Assembly (NCBI GenBank): GCA_029946075.1
Contig: JAQSDT010000112.1
Span: forward strand, 1 to 7,132
Source: a bacterium
Lineage (GTDB): Bacteria > Pseudomonadota > Alphaproteobacteria > Rhizobiales > Xanthobacteraceae
Direction of reading: 5' to 3'
Length of the DNA stretch: 7,132 bases
Position numbers and translations under genes: made by a program. This document shows, in pieces, positions 5,882-7,132 of this stretch; positions within the stretch are counted from its first letter, which is position 1; each line of letters begins with the position of its first letter. The notes under the pieces were generated by a model, which worked only from the letters and a program-made list of their open reading frames with translations, had not been told where the DNA came from and made no database searches.

Positions 5882-7132
<1,251 letters not shown>

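Overview
The window looks like a piece of chromosome from a high-GC alphaproteobacterium, probably of the Bradyrhizobium/Rhodopseudomonas/Afipia group. That placement is inferred from the strongly GC-biased third codon positions and the general look of the proteins, not from a search. Every gene I can support lies on the minus strand, so the region reads from right to left. The long plus-strand reading frames are antisense shadows of GC-rich genes.

Right end (5882-7132): the C-terminal three quarters of prfC, peptide chain release factor 3, running off the window edge. Next comes a 154-bp gap, then a two-gene cassette (4025-5727) of clearly lower GC. Its first gene encodes a DUF262 (ParB-like/GmrSD-N-type) protein. 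The second, overlapping it by an ATGA junction, encodes a small HEPN-domain protein of the MAE_28990/MAE_18760 type with an R-x4-H motif. This pair is the accessory element of the window and is best read as a candidate defence or toxin-type module inserted between housekeeping genes.

Left part (1-3887): a tight run of five GC-rich genes. In transcription order these are a crotonase-family protein resembling delta3-delta2-enoyl-CoA isomerase, a TetR regulator, a NnrU-family membrane protein, panB (pantothenate synthesis), and an ANL-superfamily acyl-CoA synthetase cut by the left edge. Spacing and overlaps suggest one or two transcription units. The crotonase and the acyl-CoA synthetase point to acyl-CoA metabolism, and pantothenate is the precursor of CoA. 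The 137-bp region upstream of the crotonase carries two nearly identical 15-bp palindromes, GCATCCA-N-TGGATGC, with centres 65 bp apart. They look like operators for a dimeric repressor, and the TetR protein encoded two genes into the run is the obvious candidate.

No tRNA, rRNA, CRISPR array, insertion sequence or integrase gene was seen. No stretch longer than about 155 bp lacks a gene.
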